Shown: in pieces, positions 1 through 9,405 of the stretch
How positions within the stretch are numbered: the stretch's first letter is position 1
Layout of the letters: every line of letters starts with the position of its first letter
NCBI RefSeq assembly: GCF_014229245.1
Contig: NZ_JAARZJ010000002.1
Location: forward strand, 89,763 to 153,762
DNA length: 64,000 bases
Direction: 5' to 3'
From: Listeria farberi
GTDB taxonomy: Bacteria > Bacillota > Bacilli > Lactobacillales > Listeriaceae
Made by a program: the position numbers and the translations under genes
Notes under the pieces: generated by a model
Databases searched by the model: none
What the model saw: only the letters and a program-made list of their open reading frames with translations
Told to the model about the DNA's origin: nothing

Positions 1-16
1 TTTTGGGATTCGCGGA

Positions 17-1123
17 TTAGATAAGGACATCCTGTTCCCCCCGTTGGATAACTATTTTGCCATCTTTTTCCAGATTTTTAACGACATTGGCGATATCTTG
101 TTGGGCTTGTTCGACATCGGAAAGTCTGATTGGACCAAGGACTTCTAGTTCTTCGGTAATCATATCGCGACGGTTTTTTGATACGCAAGAAAGGATTTTT
201 TCTTTGAGTTCTTCTTTTTCATTTTTAAGTGCACGAGCGATTTTGTTGTTATCTTGAATTTCTGCTAGCACTTGTTGCAAGGTCATGTTATCAAGCAGAA
301 TAATATCTTCAAACATAAACATTTTCTCTTTGATACGTTCGGAAAGTTCTGCTTGTTCGGCGTCGAGATGTTCGAAAATTGTTCGTTCTAAACCGCGGGT
401 AACGTTGTTTAAGATATTTGCAACATTTTTTATGCCGTCTGTTTTGTTCAATGAGCTATTCGACATTGTGTCGAGCTTAATTCTTAATAAGTTAGATACG
501 TTTTGCATGACTTCACTATCAAACTGTTCTAAGCTCGCGATACCAATAACGGTGTTAATCATTTTTTCTTCCGGCAATAAGGCTAGAAGTTTCGATGCTT
601 CTTCTGGTTTCATATATGAGGCTATCATCGCGATAGTTTGTGGCGATTCATCGCTAATAATTGTAAACAAGGAATCAACATCATCAATTTCGCGTAGAAT
701 ATCTAGCGCGGTTTCGCCAATACGTGATTCTGCTTCTACACCATAAATGAGTTGATTTAGTTCTTCAGTTGTCATGTCTGGGAACAAGCGTTGTAAGTGT
801 TCACGGTCGAGTTTAGCAATTCCTCCAGAAAGAAGTTCTAATTCTCCTAAAAATTCTCTCGTTGCTTCTTCTACTGCACCGCCGTCCATTTCTTTCATTT
901 TGGCCATTTCTCGTGCAAGGCGTTGTTTGGATGCATCAGGGAGCAAATCTACCACTTCGGTCGCGATTTGTTCATCGAGGCTCCAAATAATAAGTGCGGC
1001 TTTTTCACGTCTTGAAATACCTGAATCTGCGGAAGTAGTTGTTTTTTCTTCTGTTTCTTCTACTTCGACAGTTTCTAGTTCAGCATTTGTTCCTTCTAAG
1101 GTTTCTTTGAGTGTTTCTGCCAT
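17..1123 (-). CDS. fliG: Flagellar motor switch protein FliG
   Basis: FliG, 368 residues, is the rotor protein that binds FliF through its N-terminus and the MotA stator through its C-terminal charged domain. Visible marks are an acidic N-terminal extension (about residues 1-35, rich in Glu and Thr), the middle-domain motif ESPQ (the EHPQ equivalent), the MFMF motif of the M-C linker and the C-terminal torque helix region starting near ILLDN. It starts 2 nt after the fliF stop, so the two are translationally coupled. The N-terminal extension is longer than in the usual ~335-residue FliG. Identification is secure. The next gene of the operon (fliH expected) lies outside the window. Confidence 0.97.
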   Translation of the reverse strand: MAETLKETLEGTNAELETVEVEETEEKTTTSADSGISRREKAALIIWSLDEQIATEVVDLLPDASKQRLAREMAKMKEMDGGAVEEATREFLGELELLSGGIAKLDREHLQRLFPDMTTEELNQLIYGVEAESRIGETALDILREIDDVDSLFTIISDESPQTIAMIASYMKPEEASKLLALLPEEKMINTVIGIASLEQFDSEVMQNVSNLLRIKLDTMSNSSLNKTDGIKNVANILNNVTRGLERTIFEHLDAEQAELSERIKEKMFMFEDIILLDNMTLQQVLAEIQDNNKIARALKNEKEELKEKILSCVSKNRRDMITEELEVLGPIRLSDVEQAQQDIANVVKNLEKDGKIVIQRGEQDVLI

Positions 1124-1125
1124 TT

Positions 1126-2775
1126 TTATTCCTGCCTTTCATTGAGCCATTTTTGGATGACTGCTGCGGCGCGCCCTGGGTCTTCTTTGGCCATCTCACC
1201 GAGTTTATTTTTCAAGCTTTCTTTGCGAGCTTTTAATTCTGGTTCTGATAAATCAAATGCGTCTGTTTGGAAGTTGAAGTCTGGATGCTCTTCTGGATTA
1301 ACTATCGCCTCTTCAGCTGGGATGAAGTCTTTCTCTTCTACTTCTAAGGCTTCTTCTATTTGTTCTTTACGTTTCAAGAAGATGATATAGGCAATTATTC
1401 CAGCTGCAATTAGGGCAAATAGTAAACTTCCTACAAGCCACCAAACCCAAGCTTTACTTGCTGGTTCTGCTTTTTCGGTAGTATCTTTTTCTACTGGTGT
1501 TTGATTATCTAAAAATTGGATTGGCATAATGGTCACGTCGCCGTTTTGGAAGGTTCCTTCAAATGTTGGTGTGGCTGCTTCACCGCCTTCACCAGCTTCT
1601 TCGGTCGTCATGTTAGGTGTGAGTCCTGCTGAAACTCCAATAGCTTTCGTAAATTCAGCCATATCAACACCATTTTTATTGAGCGATTGTTGGTCCACCC
1701 AAACAACGACATTTGTTTTTGCCAAGGCTGGATGTTTTTTTATTTCTTGAATAGTAGAATCTAATTCATAATTCGTTGTTTCGCTTGATTTTTCGCTTGT
1801 ATATGTGTTTGTATCGTCACCATTTTGTTCCGTGTAATTTGGTACGTCAGCGTTTGAGGCGGTTCCTGATTCCGTCGTATTGGTGGAACCTTTTGATGTG
1901 TCTGTTGATGTATCTTTTTGGTTGCTACGTACTTTGCCGTCGTTTGGATAATGTTCGGTATTTTGTTTGATTTCGTCAAAATTAACTGTGACATTTGTAT
2001 TTACTCGGAAATTATCTAGCGCAAAAATGCTTGAAAGTGTACCTTCGATATCTGATTTCACATTTTTTCCAATCGCGTTTTGGATATCGACTTCATTTTT
2101 ATAAGCAGAGCTACCTTCTTCTTTGGATGTGTCTGCTTCTGAGATAACGCCATTTTTCGTATCGATAATCGCTACATCATCACTAGCTACGTTTGGTACT
2201 GCTGCGCTGACAGTGCGCTGAATGCCGAGAACTTGTTCGCTTGTTAAGGTTTGATTATTTTTGGTTTTGAGTGTTACTGCGGCAGTCCCTTTTTGGCTTG
2301 CTTCTTCAAAAATTGAACTCGATTCTGGTAAAGTTAGCTGTACAGAAGCGCTATCAATGGTCGTTCCGTAACTTTGAACAATTTCTTTTTCTAAATTGAC
2401 TTTTGTACCAACTTTTTCTTGCATTTTTTTATCTTCTTCGCTGGCTCCTAGCGAGCTGTTTAGTAGAATATCATTACCATCTTGGCCTGTATAAGGGATT
2501 CCTAAGTCAGCAAATTTGTCACGAACAAGCGTCTCCACTTTTTCATCAACTAGAATATTGCCGCTTTTGTCAACAGTATAATCAACGCCCATTTTGGCTA
2601 GCTGATCGGTGACTTGTTGTTGGCTTGTTTCGGACAAATTTTTATAAAGGGTAACTTCTGTTTTGGGCGTGTTCATGTAGAGTAATAACACCGTGACTAC
2701 GACAAAAAGGCCGACTAAAATCGCGCCTTTGTGCCAATTCTTCAATTTCGAATACATTGTTTTTATTTTTGCCAT
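1126..2775 (-). CDS. fliF: Flagellar M-ring protein FliF
   Basis: FliF, 549 residues, forms the MS ring in the cytoplasmic membrane and the export gate housing. It has an N-terminal transmembrane segment (about residues 19-36), a YscJ/FliF periplasmic domain, a long Ser/Thr/Asn-rich linker (about 290-340), a second transmembrane segment (about 445-467) and a C-terminal cytoplasmic tail that binds FliG. Length is normal for the family. It sits between fliE and fliG with close spacing, as in other Firmicutes. Confidence 0.97.
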   Translation of the reverse strand: MAKIKTMYSKLKNWHKGAILVGLFVVVTVLLLYMNTPKTEVTLYKNLSETSQQQVTDQLAKMGVDYTVDKSGNILVDEKVETLVRDKFADLGIPYTGQDGNDILLNSSLGASEEDKKMQEKVGTKVNLEKEIVQSYGTTIDSASVQLTLPESSSIFEEASQKGTAAVTLKTKNNQTLTSEQVLGIQRTVSAAVPNVASDDVAIIDTKNGVISEADTSKEEGSSAYKNEVDIQNAIGKNVKSDIEGTLSSIFALDNFRVNTNVTVNFDEIKQNTEHYPNDGKVRSNQKDTSTDTSKGSTNTTESGTASNADVPNYTEQNGDDTNTYTSEKSSETTNYELDSTIQEIKKHPALAKTNVVVWVDQQSLNKNGVDMAEFTKAIGVSAGLTPNMTTEEAGEGGEAATPTFEGTFQNGDVTIMPIQFLDNQTPVEKDTTEKAEPASKAWVWWLVGSLLFALIAAGIIAYIIFLKRKEQIEEALEVEEKDFIPAEEAIVNPEEHPDFNFQTDAFDLSEPELKARKESLKNKLGEMAKEDPGRAAAVIQKWLNERQE

Positions 2776-2842
2776 CTTAAAAACTTCGCTCCATTTTTCT
2801 CGTGTGGACGATTGACTAAAACTCCCCCGACTAGTCTAACCG

Positions 2843-3139
2843 CTACACTTGCATATTTAAAAGCTGTTTGTAGCTTTCGATTACATTATCCCGAATGACC
2901 GCAGCAGTTTTCATTTCTGATTCTGCTTTTTTCATTTGAATGAGTACATCACTTGCGTTTCCTTCTCCAGTTGTTAAAAGGTTCGAGACGGAATTTTGCG
3001 CGCTTGATTGTGTATCACTCATACTATCCAGCATTTGCGTAAAGGTATTTCCGGCACCTGTCGCATTGTCTGTTTTCGCGGTTTCCCCAAGCGTCACTTT
3101 AGGTAAGACGCTTGCAGCATTAATACTTTCAATTGCCAT
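2843..3139 (-). CDS. fliE: Flagellar hook-basal body protein FliE
   Basis: FliE, 98 residues, is the junction protein joining the MS ring to the rod. The C-terminal half carries the conserved pattern ALIQMKKAE-like (here VLIQMKKAESEMKTA) and ends in YKQLLNMQV, as in typical FliE. It follows flgC by 16 nt and precedes fliF by 67 nt, the standard flgB-flgC-fliE-fliF order. Confidence 0.96.
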   Translation of the reverse strand: MAIESINAASVLPKVTLGETAKTDNATGAGNTFTQMLDSMSDTQSSAQNSVSNLLTTGEGNASDVLIQMKKAESEMKTAAVIRDNVIESYKQLLNMQV

Positions 3140-3155
3140 TTCTTAAAACACTCCT

Positions 3156-3566
3156 TTATACTTTGCCAATTTCTAAATCTTTTTCCATCATTTTTTCATT
3201 CGCTTGCAAAGCGGAAGTGTTTGCCGCGTACATTTTTTGTCCAACCATCAAATTGGTCATTTCTGCTGTCATATCCACATTCGCGTAATTGACGTAACCT
3301 GCTTCATTTGCGTTAGGATGGGTTGGATCATATACCCGTTTGACGCTTCCTGTATCGCTTGATATTTCGCTTACTTTAACACCTTTTGTACCTGTTAAAG
3401 CTGTTTCAAATGGTGTAATTTCGGATAATACGACGCGTTTTCTAAGGAAAGGTGTTTCACCAGGTGCGGCGCTTGAATCAGCATTCGCGATGTTATTGGA
3501 GCTTACTTCCATCCATTGTTTCGCAGCATTTAACGCAGAGGCGCTTGTATTGATTCCTTCAAACAT
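3156..3566 (-). CDS. flgC: Flagellar basal-body rod protein FlgC
   Basis: Proximal rod subunit, 136 residues. The N-terminus has the rod/hook family signature SSNNIANADS, and the C-terminus ends with the heptad-rich helix that packs into the rod core. The central YDPTHPNANEAGYV stretch is the diagnostic FlgC motif. The ATG start lies 11 nt after the flgB stop, so the two rod proteins are probably coupled. Confidence 0.97.
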   Translation of the reverse strand: MFEGINTSASALNAAKQWMEVSSNNIANADSSAAPGETPFLRKRVVLSEITPFETALTGTKGVKVSEISSDTGSVKRVYDPTHPNANEAGYVNYANVDMTAEMTNLMVGQKMYAANTSALQANEKMMEKDLEIGKV

Positions 3567-3577
3567 AGGTCTTCACC

Positions 3578-3979
3578 TTACTTTCCACGGGCTGCTGTGT
3601 TGATGGATGAATTGTAGTTGAGTGCACTGATAGCGAGCGCGTACATTTGGTTATTTTTAGTTAAGCTAATCATTTCAGAAGTGACATTGACATTGTTGCC
3701 GTCTTCGTTGATGGAGCCGCTTTTGGTGGTTATTTTTGCATTTGTTTCGTCTATATCGGTTCCGGCTAAATGCTTGGTGTTCGTTTTCGTTAAATTTCCC
3801 GTTGATTCGATATTGTTCGAACCGGATGCTCGCAAACTCGAGCCAAGTGATTCTTCAAAACTCGCTTCACTTGCTTTAAAATTTGGCGTATTGGCATTCG
3901 CGATATTATTTGAAACTACTTGGTTCGCTGTTTGAAGATAGTTCAAGTAGTTGCCAATATGCGTGGTATAATTTTCCAC
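3578..3979 (-). CDS. flgB: Flagellar basal-body rod protein FlgB
   Basis: Proximal rod subunit, 133 residues, with the N-terminal VSNNIANANTPNFKA motif shared by axial proteins. The only start that covers the conserved N-terminus is a GTG at 3977-3979, preceded by AAGGAAATCACAA. It begins the rod set flgB-flgC-fliE. Confidence 0.96.
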   Translation of the reverse strand: MENYTTHIGNYLNYLQTANQVVSNNIANANTPNFKASEASFEESLGSSLRASGSNNIESTGNLTKTNTKHLAGTDIDETNAKITTKSGSINEDGNNVNVTSEMISLTKNNQMYALAISALNYNSSINTAARGK

Positions 3980-3999
3980 TTGTGATTTCCTTCTTTCTT

Positions 4000-4281
4000 T
4001 TAGAAAAATTTCGCATAATTCAAGTTGGCGGCATTGCGACTTTTATTTTCAGAAAAAGCATTTTCAGTGGATTCTAATTGTTTTTGGGTGAAAAGAATAC
4101 CTTTATTTATAACATCTCTCGTTTCTTTTAAAATGACTTCTTTTGTATCTTTCGGTAGATGTTCCGCACTTTTTAGTAGTTCATTTAGTTTCGCTTGATA
4201 TTCTTCGAGGTTAACGTTTAATTGTCCCGTCGAGTGAAACAGCGCTTTTAACTCAGCCAAATGTGTCTTTGCTTGATTCAT
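4000..4281 (-). CDS. Small helical protein, FliT-like position
   Basis: A 93-residue, largely helical protein that overlaps the 3' end of fliS by 29 nt. Its place directly after fliD-fliS is where FliT, the FliD chaperone, is found in many bacteria, and its size and predicted helices fit. Sequence similarity to FliT is not evident by eye, so FliT-like is inferred from context. A GAGGGAG ribosome binding site lies within the end of fliS. Confidence 0.65.
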   Translation of the reverse strand: MNQAKTHLAELKALFHSTGQLNVNLEEYQAKLNELLKSAEHLPKDTKEVILKETRDVINKGILFTQKQLESTENAFSENKSRNAANLNYAKFF

Positions 4282-4639
4282 GTTTCATCACTCCCTCGTA
4301 GCCTTCTTTAAGCTGCGTGATAACGTGAATGATGGTATCAATATTAACAGGTTGTTTTAGTAGTTGCATTTGGCGAATTTGTTCAGAAATCCATTCGTAT
4401 AAGCCAAAAATGTTATCGTAAAGTTCTTGGCCGGCTTCTGGATTTAATTGTAATTTTAATTCTTCAAAGATTTTTTCCATTTTATCAAGAATAAGATCGG
4501 CTTCGGAAAAATGTAGTTCTCTGAGTGCTTTGTCTAATTTTTTAAATTCAATAATACAACGTTCGTATATATAAATGGTGTTTTTAATGGGGTTGCTCGT
4601 ATTTAATTCATTTTGCGTGTATCGTTTCCAAGCTTGCAT
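4253..4639 (-). CDS. fliS: Flagellin export chaperone FliS
   Basis: FliS, 128 residues from this start, binds the flagellin C-terminus and keeps it unpolymerised before export. It is recognised by the N-terminal motif YTQNEL, a four-helix layout and the LYEWISEQI region in the C-terminal half. I prefer the ATG at 4637-4639, because AGGTG lies 6 nt before it. A GTG three codons upstream is in frame but badly placed relative to that site. The gene lies between fliD and the FliT-like gene. Confidence 0.93.
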   Translation of the reverse strand: MQAWKRYTQNELNTSNPIKNTIYIYERCIIEFKKLDKALRELHFSEADLILDKMEKIFEELKLQLNPEAGQELYDNIFGLYEWISEQIRQMQLLKQPVNIDTIIHVITQLKEGYEGVMKHESSKDTFG

Positions 4640-4657
4640 TTTTTTCACCTACCATTT

Positions 4658-5947
4658 TTATTTATTAGAACTGTTCATGCCATCGATGAGTGCGTCTAGC
4701 GTCATGGCGTCGCTTTGCATAGCTTGCATCATTTCAAGCCATTTGTTGTACTGGTCGGTAATATTCGTTAGTAAGGTATCATTTCGGCTAGTAATGTCGG
4801 TTAGTTTGAGATTTAATTTATTAATTTCATTCGTCATCGAAGTTGTTTCATCACTGATAAAGCCTGTCGAGCCAAATGTTTTGTTCAAAGATTGATAAAG
4901 TTCATCGCCAATTCCACCAATGCCAAAGAAAAATCTTTCGACGGCGGTTGGATCTTCCGCTACCATTTTTTTCATCGCAGTTTCATCTACTTTTAAAACG
5001 CCTTCTTTATCGACGCTTATCCCAAAATCAAATAATGTATTTCTGTCTTTTTTATGTTGAAATACGTTGTTTAGGGCGCGATTGGCTTCGAGGTCGGCAG
5101 CCGATGCTTGTAAAATGGTTCCTTTTCCCGTGTACGTTTTCATTGTGCTTGTTAATGCATTGTATGTATTTACAAAACTGGTAATCATGCTGGCTGCTTT
5201 TTCATCACTTTGATCTTGAATCGTTAATTTTTCAGCGCCAGTTGTTTCTTTTTTGAGGTTGATTGTTACGCCTGGAATGTAGTTGGTTACTTTGTTTGTA
5301 GCGCTTGTGACAGTTGCTCCGTTGATTCTCAGTTTAGCATCTTCTGCAGCTAAATGATCTGGTGAATTTTGTACTAAACCAAGCGCTTCTAAAACTGCCG
5401 AATCACCTTCAAATTTAATGCTGTTCTCAACACCAGTAGTGGAAGCAGTAACGACCATATTTTCGCCTAGTGTGTAGATGTTTACTTTGGCACCAGCGCT
5501 ATTAATAGAGTTCATGACATTTTTCATCGAGCTATCCGCATCAACTTTAATTTCTTTGCCGTTGATTTTAATTGTTCCACTTACACCAATTTTCGCTTCA
5601 ATATCAGGTACTGCTTTGTTGTAAGTGTCTGCGGTCGCCAAGTTTTGTACTTCGATAGAATAACTGCCGTTAACGGAGCTACTAGTTGATGAAACGGTAA
5701 AGCTTGTTTCGTTGGATGAAGTCGCAAGTTTGGTTTTACTTTCATAAGTAGTGAAAGAGCTCATCGTTTTGAGCGAGTCAGATAAAGCGTTTTTCAAACT
5801 AGCATAAAGATCAATCCGTGATTGGTAGCTGGAAATTTGGTTCTGGTAAGGTGTTTTTGCTTTTTCTAAACTGGCTTTTTGAAGACTAATAAATTGCGAA
5901 TAATATTGCGTTGGGTCCATTAAACTACTTGCAATCGAACTTCCCAC
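4658..5947 (-). CDS. fliD: Flagellar filament cap protein FliD
   Basis: FliD (HAP2), 429 residues, caps the filament and folds flagellin at the tip. It has the conserved N-terminal region (SGLMDP-like, here SSLMDPTQYY), a variable centre and a C-terminal coiled coil (about residues 370-415, NKLNLKLTDITSR). Translation starts at a GTG (5945-5947) with GAGGTG seven nt upstream. It follows flgL by 11 nt. The length is at the short end of the family. Confidence 0.96.
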   Translation of the reverse strand: MGSSIASSLMDPTQYYSQFISLQKASLEKAKTPYQNQISSYQSRIDLYASLKNALSDSLKTMSSFTTYESKTKLATSSNETSFTVSSTSSSVNGSYSIEVQNLATADTYNKAVPDIEAKIGVSGTIKINGKEIKVDADSSMKNVMNSINSAGAKVNIYTLGENMVVTASTTGVENSIKFEGDSAVLEALGLVQNSPDHLAAEDAKLRINGATVTSATNKVTNYIPGVTINLKKETTGAEKLTIQDQSDEKAASMITSFVNTYNALTSTMKTYTGKGTILQASAADLEANRALNNVFQHKKDRNTLFDFGISVDKEGVLKVDETAMKKMVAEDPTAVERFFFGIGGIGDELYQSLNKTFGSTGFISDETTSMTNEINKLNLKLTDITSRNDTLLTNITDQYNKWLEMMQAMQSDAMTLDALIDGMNSSNK

Positions 5948-5958
5948 TTGGTTTCACC

Positions 5959-6834
5959 TCACATATAATTTAGAATGCTTAATTTTTGTACCATCACACT
6001 GGATTGCAGTGCGGCTTGGTAAGCGATAGACGTTTTGTTTAAATTACTTACAGCTTCTGGCATATTGACTTCTTCGACATTAGATTTTCGTTCGGAGAAA
6101 TCAACAATTTTGCTAGAAAGTACATTGTCATAGGCTGTCACGCCGTTTTTCTGTCCGCCGATATTTGTCATCGAATTGGTAATAATTTCGATATTTTTGC
6201 TATTTGTTTCTTGTAGGGCAGACAAAGCATCTTTATCGCCACTTTTCATTGCGTCCACGATTTTTTGAATGTTGTTAAAAACATCCGTCATCGCGCTACC
6301 ATCATGAAAAACTTCTACTTCTAATGTGTCCGTTACGCGGAATTTTTTATTTTCTGTCGTTCCGTTATAGATGATTTCTCCAGTTGTCTTATCAGTTGTA
6401 AATGGCTTCACGCTTGTACTAGAACCACTAAAAACATATCTGCCATCGTCTTCTGAGTTAGCAACAGAAAGAAGAACATCAAGTAAACCTTTGATTTCTT
6501 CGGCTGATTGCGACATATTGTCTTTATCGCTCGTACCGTTAATTGCTTGCAAGACTAAAGCATTTACCCGGTTCATCGATGTAGACATGGACGAAAGGGA
6601 TGTTTCTGCCGTATTTAATAGTGATTTCGCTTCGGTTACGTCCGTTTTTTCGCGATTTAGCTGACTAAGCACGTGATTATAGGATAAAATTTGCGCTGTA
6701 GCACCAGGGTTTTCGCTCATCGATTCATACTTTTTCCCAGAAGATACTTGTAATTGGTATTTTGCAAGGTTTCCTGAGACATTATTCAGCTGATTAATTA
6801 TTGAATTTGCTTGTTGATTCGTTGAAATTCGCAT
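5959..6834 (-). CDS. flgL: Hook-filament junction protein FlgL
   Basis: FlgL (HAP3), 291 residues, links the hook to the filament. It has flagellin-like N- and C-terminal D0/D1 helices (N-terminus MRISTNQQANSIINQLN, C-terminus ending SILNYM) around a small central domain. It follows flgK by 11 nt with an AGGAGG-type site just upstream of the ATG. Confidence 0.96.
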   Translation of the reverse strand: MRISTNQQANSIINQLNNVSGNLAKYQLQVSSGKKYESMSENPGATAQILSYNHVLSQLNREKTDVTEAKSLLNTAETSLSSMSTSMNRVNALVLQAINGTSDKDNMSQSAEEIKGLLDVLLSVANSEDDGRYVFSGSSTSVKPFTTDKTTGEIIYNGTTENKKFRVTDTLEVEVFHDGSAMTDVFNNIQKIVDAMKSGDKDALSALQETNSKNIEIITNSMTNIGGQKNGVTAYDNVLSSKIVDFSERKSNVEEVNMPEAVSNLNKTSIAYQAALQSSVMVQKLSILNYM

Positions 6835-6845
6835 TATTTTCCTCC

Positions 6846-8366
6846 TTATAACATGGCTAAGAGAGCTTTCATCATATCGTTCACTGTGTTCATGGCTTTC
6901 GTATTGGCCACATAATAGCTTTGGTATTGCATGATATTGGTCATTTCCTCGTCAATATTAACTCCTTCAAGAGATGATTTTGATTCAGAAAGGGAATTTA
7001 AAGCTTGCGTGTCTGCTGTAGAAGTTGCGCTACTTTTACTCGCATCTGTTGCAACTTCTGTAATGATTCCATCCATGAAACTTGGGAAAGTCGTTCCTTG
7101 AATATTTTTATCGTTTTTTAAAGATGCAATATCTGGCGCAATAACGCCTAAGAATGGCTTGTTTTCAGCATTGCTAGTGATTGCGGGATTCAGAATCCAT
7201 TTACCAGAGCTTTGGGTGAAAATTGGAATCGAAAAATCTTTCACATCAGTTACATATGTACTTGTACCAAGCGTGTCAATCGCGTGGTCAACTCCGCCAA
7301 TCGTCAGCGTATCACCAGAACGAGTCACACCAGGGAATTTTTCTAATTGACGTAAGAGTTCTTCGCGGTTGCTAAGTAATTTTTCGTCATTCGGATTTGC
7401 TTGGAGAGCATCATTGATTTTTTGCAAGTCGTCCATTGTCTTATTGACGTTTTTGACTTGAATATCATCTAATGCTTTTGCTAAGCCATTTGAAAATGTT
7501 TCGATTTTTTCTTGGTAAGATTTAATTTCATTTTGGTTAACTCGTACAGAAGCGATGATGGAACCTTCTGGCATATTGAGTTTTTGACCGTCCACGGAGA
7601 ATTCGAAGCCTGTCGCTGTTCGTGTCGAGGTAATTTCAGTTGTTTCATCACCTTGTACGACAAGTCGCCCGCCAATTGTCACATCGTATACATCTGGGTT
7701 ATTTGGGTGAGTGCTAACAGAAATACCAGCATAGCCCGACATCGCACTAAGCAGTTGATCGCGCTGGTTAAGTAAATCGTTCGGCGGATTAGAACCTGCA
7801 TTTCCGATTGCTTTATTGATACTGCCTAGTTTTTTAATCAATGTATTTAAATCTTGAATCGCAGCGTCTGTATCTGCTGCTATCGTTGTTTCTAATTCCT
7901 TTAAGCCAGAATGAAGTTGATTTAATTGATCAGTAAAAATCGTCATACTGGATAAAAGTGCTGTTGTATTCGTTGCTTGATCGGGATTTTTTGCTAATGC
8001 AGCCCAAGCGGTGAAAAAGTTATCTAAATTATCACTTGGGGTATTTTTCCCGGGAGTACCAAATAAATTAAGTGCTTGACCGAGCGCCCCACTTTGATAT
8101 AACGAAGCGGATTGTTTGGCGATTTGGTTATTGTATTGTGTCGTAAGCGCTGTATTTGTTAGACGTTTAATGTCTGTCACTTTGACTCCGTAGCCCGTCT
8201 GTTTCCCACCAAGCAGACCACCGTCACCGTAAACCGCTGTCTGATCCACAGCTTGTCTAATATAACCTGGCGTATTCATATTACTAATATTTTGCTGAGC
8301 GACCATATTAGCGATTTGCGCCGCTGACATGCCCGATAATGACGTATTAAAATCACTTAAACGCAC
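6846..8366 (-). CDS. flgK: Hook-filament junction protein FlgK
   Basis: FlgK (HAP1), 506 residues. The N-terminus carries the axial-protein motif QQNISNMNTPGYIRQ, and the C-terminus has the LNSLSESKSSLEGVNIDEE motif typical of FlgK. The start is a GTG at 8364-8366 with GGAGGG upstream. It is preceded by a FlgN-like gene and followed by flgL. Confidence 0.97.
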   Translation of the reverse strand: MRLSDFNTSLSGMSAAQIANMVAQQNISNMNTPGYIRQAVDQTAVYGDGGLLGGKQTGYGVKVTDIKRLTNTALTTQYNNQIAKQSASLYQSGALGQALNLFGTPGKNTPSDNLDNFFTAWAALAKNPDQATNTTALLSSMTIFTDQLNQLHSGLKELETTIAADTDAAIQDLNTLIKKLGSINKAIGNAGSNPPNDLLNQRDQLLSAMSGYAGISVSTHPNNPDVYDVTIGGRLVVQGDETTEITSTRTATGFEFSVDGQKLNMPEGSIIASVRVNQNEIKSYQEKIETFSNGLAKALDDIQVKNVNKTMDDLQKINDALQANPNDEKLLSNREELLRQLEKFPGVTRSGDTLTIGGVDHAIDTLGTSTYVTDVKDFSIPIFTQSSGKWILNPAITSNAENKPFLGVIAPDIASLKNDKNIQGTTFPSFMDGIITEVATDASKSSATSTADTQALNSLSESKSSLEGVNIDEEMTNIMQYQSYYVANTKAMNTVNDMMKALLAML

Positions 8367-8385
8367 AAAAAATCCCTCCGTTTAC

Positions 8386-8814
8386 TTAAAAAGTTTCGTT
8401 AATCATCATATTATTTTCTGCTTGTGTTTCCGCGTGGTGCCCCGTAATAACATCAACCATATGTTCCGAAAAAGCTAATTGCATTTCTGTTCTAATTTGA
8501 TTTTCAGAAACGGCTACTCGTAAAAAGCTTTCTTTTTCAAGCAGCATTTTTTTACGTTCATCAATAAATGTATTTTCAGCAGGTGTCCATGTTTTTTGTA
8601 AGTTTCTAAGTGTATTATCTTCGCCAATAATTGTTTTTAAAACGTGATATTCGTTTTGTAAACCAGCAAGTTCGCGCTGAAGCCCTAGTTGGCGCTCTTC
8701 TGCTTCAATCCAGTTCTCTTCTTGCACTAATTTACCTAATAAAATCGCTTCATCAGTCGCTTTGACATTTTTTTCGATTAAGATTTCTAATTGATTGATT
8801 AATTCATTTTGCAT
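8386..8814 (-). CDS. FlgN-like export chaperone
   Basis: About 142 residues, almost entirely helical, directly upstream of flgK. FlgN family proteins are chaperones for FlgK and FlgL and occupy this spot in Bacillus. The opening helices (MQNELINQLEILIEKN, then AILLGKLVQEENW) look like FlgN. The best start is the ATG at 8812-8814, six nt after AGGTG. A GTG three codons upstream is also in frame. The assignment rests on context plus overall pattern. Confidence 0.75.
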   Translation of the reverse strand: MQNELINQLEILIEKNVKATDEAILLGKLVQEENWIEAEERQLGLQRELAGLQNEYHVLKTIIGEDNTLRNLQKTWTPAENTFIDERKKMLLEKESFLRVAVSENQIRTEMQLAFSEHMVDVITGHHAETQAENNMMINETF

Positions 8815-8823
8815 TCCCATCAC

Positions 8824-9288
8824 CTACAATACGACATCGAGAATCATGCCAGTAATCTCACCAATTCGGTTTAGCATATCTAAATGTCCAGTTTTTGTAT
8901 CAATTAAATTCATTACATCATCTAGTTCATTGGTTTGTTTTTCTACTTGCTTTAAAATCGTCATTTTTTGCGAAAACCCGTATTTGGGATGACGGCTTTC
9001 GATATTGTCGTAATCCATCACATTATTCACATAAAAATTCAAAAATGTTTGGACTGCTTTTTTGTAGCTCAAAACATTATCTACCGTCATATCCATTTCA
9101 ACGAGTGACTTTTTATCTGTGACATTCGTGATTAGTTCGTTAATTTCAGTCAGGGAAGGAGTTTGTTTCTTGCCATTTGCCTTCATTTGTTCAAAATAAA
9201 GCTGTTGTGTTTGATTTAATTCTTGTATTCCCCTAACTACATTCGTCTGTTTGGACTGCGAAATTTGGCCAATTGAAACATTATTCAT
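8824..9288 (-). CDS. YaaR/DUF327 family protein
   Basis: 154 residues resembling the YaaR/DUF327 family of Firmicutes (motifs DNVLSYKKAVQTFLNFYV and SRHPKYGFSQKM). The family has no established biochemical role, though members turn up near flagellar or competence genes. Its stop overlaps the start region of the FlgN-like gene. A possible MogR-controlled promoter lies just upstream, so it may be the first gene of a late flagellar transcript (flgN-flgK-flgL-fliD and on). Confidence 0.8.
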   Translation of the reverse strand: MNNVSIGQISQSKQTNVVRGIQELNQTQQLYFEQMKANGKKQTPSLTEINELITNVTDKKSLVEMDMTVDNVLSYKKAVQTFLNFYVNNVMDYDNIESRHPKYGFSQKMTILKQVEKQTNELDDVMNLIDTKTGHLDMLNRIGEITGMILDVVL

Positions 9289-9342
9289 CCTTTTTCCCCC
9301 GAAAAACTCATTTTCGCTTTCTAAACCTTATTTTTCTATTTA

Positions 9343-9405
9343 ATTATACTGAAACAAGCTGAAAAAGTATATATTTTTTCAAAAAATATCTTTTTTAAAA
9401 TAAAA
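9343..9405 (-). promoter_or_regulatory. Candidate internal promoter with two MogR boxes
   Basis: The minus strand has TATAAT at 9343-9348 with a weak -35 (TATACT, 9366-9371) 17 nt away. Just upstream are two exact TTTT-N5-AAAA sequences at 9374-9386 and 9393-9405, the published MogR recognition pattern. The second overlaps the last codons of the preceding gene. Two boxes 19 nt apart next to a -35 match the flaA layout in this window. AT-richness makes chance matches possible. Confidence 0.55.

Noticed and set aside
285..746. Open frames antisense to fliG and similar long antisense frames (such as 42761-43108 and 43476-43940)
   Set aside because: They lie opposite strong genes, have no ribosome sites and show unusual Ser/Ile-rich composition expected of shadows.
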